Source of the DNA: Erythrobacter sp. NAP1
GTDB lineage: Bacteria; Pseudomonadota; Alphaproteobacteria; Sphingomonadales; Sphingomonadaceae
Length of the DNA: 64,000 bases
Assembly (NCBI RefSeq): GCF_000152865.1
Contig: NZ_CH672390.1
Coordinates: 930,001 to 994,000, forward strand
Direction: 5' to 3'
The position numbers and the translations under genes were made by a program. This document shows positions 62,849-64,000 of this stretch, one piece after another (positions within the stretch are counted from its first letter, which is position 1; every line of letters begins with the position of its first letter). The notes under the pieces are model-generated. The model was given only the letters and a program-made list of their open reading frames with translations. It searched no databases and had not been told where the DNA came from.

Positions 62849-63040
62849 ATGAGCAAGCATGATGAGTTGCGGCGACTGCGCGAAGATCTTCGCAAATGTG
62901 AGCTGGAAGCAGCGCGATTGAAGCTGGGCATTGCGACAGATTACCTGTCGCACGCCATCGAACACGTGGAATACGTGCAGTCGATCACTCCGCACACTCC
63001 GGTGTTGCGTGCGGTGGCCGGTTCGAAATCGGAGCGCTGA
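62849..63040 (+). CDS. Small coiled-coil hypothetical protein
   Basis: 63 aa. A continuous amphipathic helix (DELRRLREDLRKCELEAARL), then HAIEHVEYVQ. GGGTTGAGG precedes ATG 62849. Stops eight bases before the end of leuA on the other strand. Function unknown. Confidence 0.55.
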   Translation: MSKHDELRRLREDLRKCELEAARLKLGIATDYLSHAIEHVEYVQSITPHTPVLRAVAGSKSER

Positions 63041-63048
63041 GAGCGTCC

Positions 63049-64000
63049 TTAGTCGACGGAAACAGCTGATTTAGCAGCACTGAGCACGGCGCGGACGCTT
63101 GCGGTGGCAACGTCCTCGTCGATGCCGCAGCCCCAGACGGTCCGTCCGTCCGGATCGACACATTCCAGATATGTCGCCGCATTTGCATCGGTGCCGCTGC
63201 CCAGCGATTGCTGGGTGTAGTCCACCACTTCGAGCTCCACGCCGAATACGTCGCGAATGGTCGCCATGACGCTGGAGATCAGACCCTTGCCGCGGCCCGA
63301 CACGCTTTGCTCGCGTCCTTCGACCGCGATCTTTCCGCTGAATACCCGCGTTCCGTCGCTGGCACGGGTTTCATTGTAATCGACCAGTTGGAAGTGCTTG
63401 TCTGGCGTCTGCACGTGGTAGGCGCCTTTGAATGCCTGCCAGATGTCCTCGGCGTTGAGCTCGCGTGAGCTTTCATCGGCGAGGCGCTGGACATGCTTGG
63501 AAAAATCGCGCTGCATGGCCTTGGGCAATTTCAGACCCTCGCGCTGTTCGAGCACCCACGCAAAGCCGCCTTTGCCGCTCTGCGAGTTGACACGGATGAC
63601 GGCCTCGTAATCGCGCCCGAGATCAGCCGGATCGATCGGCAGGTAGGGAACGCGCCAAAGCTCATCATTTTGCTGGTCATGGGCTTCGAAGCCCTTCTTG
63701 ATCGCGTCCTGGTGACTGCCGGAGAAGGCGGTGTAGACCAGCTCGCCGCCATAGGGATGGCGCTGGTGGACCGGCAGGTCGTTGCAGTACTCAACCGTCT
63801 CGATCACGCGGTCGATGTCGGAGAAGTCGAGCCCCGGATCGACGCCCTGCGTGTACATGTTGAGCGCCATCGTCACGAGGCAGCAATTGCCCGTGCGCTC
63901 TCCATTTCCGAACAGACAGCCTTCGACACGGTCCGCGCCTGCCATAAGGCCTAGCTCGGCCGCAGCCACACCGGTTCCGCGATCGTTATGCGTGTGAAGC
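63049..64000 (-). CDS. leuA: 2-isopropylmalate synthase, C-terminal part (partial)
   Basis: The frame is open to the right edge; ~316 residues remain. The first visible residues LHTHNDRGTGVAAAELGLMAGADRVEG include the metal-binding HTHND, and GCLFGNGERTGN is the active-site loop of the TIGR00970-type enzymes. The C-terminal regulatory (LeuA dimer) domain includes the leucine feedback fold. First step of leucine synthesis. The N-terminal catalytic part lies outside the window. Confidence 0.9.
   Translation of the reverse strand, partial: LHTHNDRGTGVAAAELGLMAGADRVEGCLFGNGERTGNCCLVTMALNMYTQGVDPGLDFSDIDRVIETVEYCNDLPVHQRHPYGGELVYTAFSGSHQDAIKKGFEAHDQQNDELWRVPYLPIDPADLGRDYEAVIRVNSQSGKGGFAWVLEQREGLKLPKAMQRDFSKHVQRLADESSRELNAEDIWQAFKGAYHVQTPDKHFQLVDYNETRASDGTRVFSGKIAVEGREQSVSGRGKGLISSVMATIRDVFGVELEVVDYTQQSLGSGTDANAATYLECVDPDGRTVWGCGIDEDVATASVRAVLSAAKSAVSVD

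Noticed and set aside
1-64000. CRISPR arrays, insertion sequences or prophage
   Set aside because: No regularly spaced repeats, transposase, integrase or phage structural genes were recognised.

Overview
The window looks like chromosomal DNA of an alphaproteobacterium, most likely Sphingomonadales and probably Erythrobacteraceae. This placement is inferred from several features: GC-rich codon use, LexA boxes of the GAAC-N7-GAAC type, an imuA-imuB-dnaE2 mutagenesis set, small proteins such as a DUF2842 member, a long-form isocitrate lyase, a PEP-CTERM/XrtA sensory module, and the order zapA - 6S RNA - 5-formyl-THF cyclo-ligase. I saw no insertion sequence, prophage, CRISPR array or rRNA. Four tRNA genes are present: Pro-CGG, Asp-GUC, Leu-CAA and Glu-UUC.

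Positions 1-10 kb: the end of a membrane protein, tRNA-Pro, thyA, a three-gene branched-chain 2-oxoacid dehydrogenase operon (E1 alpha, E1 beta, E2), a YdeI-like protein, tRNA-Asp, an ArsR-SRPBCC pair with two palindromic operators, an MFS/GPH transporter, and small envelope proteins. Positions 9-11 kb: a minus-strand block with a small coiled-coil protein, zapA, 6S RNA, 5-FCL and DUF2842. Positions 11-18 kb: a plus-strand central carbon cluster (tkt, gap, pgk, three small enzymes, class I aldolase). Positions 18-25 kb: thiE, efp, an inositol monophosphatase, tRNA-Leu, an SLC13-type permease and a secreted M20 amidohydrolase.

Positions 26-29 kb: isocitrate lyase diverges from an XRE/IrrE-type regulator of the RamB/ScfR family. 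Positions 29-36 kb: the glycosyltransferase-PrsK-PrsR-PrsT module of PEP-CTERM loci, with no exosortase in the window. Positions 36-39 kb: a BASS-type transporter, panB and an SLC6-type Na+ symporter.

Positions 39.8-49.8 kb hold the most interesting region, an SOS-controlled DNA damage island. It runs imuA, imuB, a PilZ protein, a radical SAM protein with a helix-hairpin-helix tail, a DUF4130-UdgX fusion, dnaE2 and an extensin-like protein. It has two LexA boxes. The second overlaps a near-consensus promoter placed so that the radical SAM transcript would start at its own start codon.

Positions 49.8-56 kb: a phosphate block (phoR, pstC, pstA, pstB, phoU, phoB on the minus strand) with a Pho-box-like direct repeat but no pstS. 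Positions 56-64 kb: tRNA-Glu, recJ, a flavodoxin-like protein, an unknown protein, a stand-alone AHH-type nuclease candidate, nitronate monooxygenase, an amidohydrolase, a small coiled-coil protein, and the C-terminal part of leuA running off the window.

A 37-nt element that is nearly identical (35/37) lies in sense orientation about 50 nt upstream of both amidohydrolase start codons, at 24.3 and 62.5 kb. It contains two inverted repeats and suggests a shared, uncharacterised regulon.
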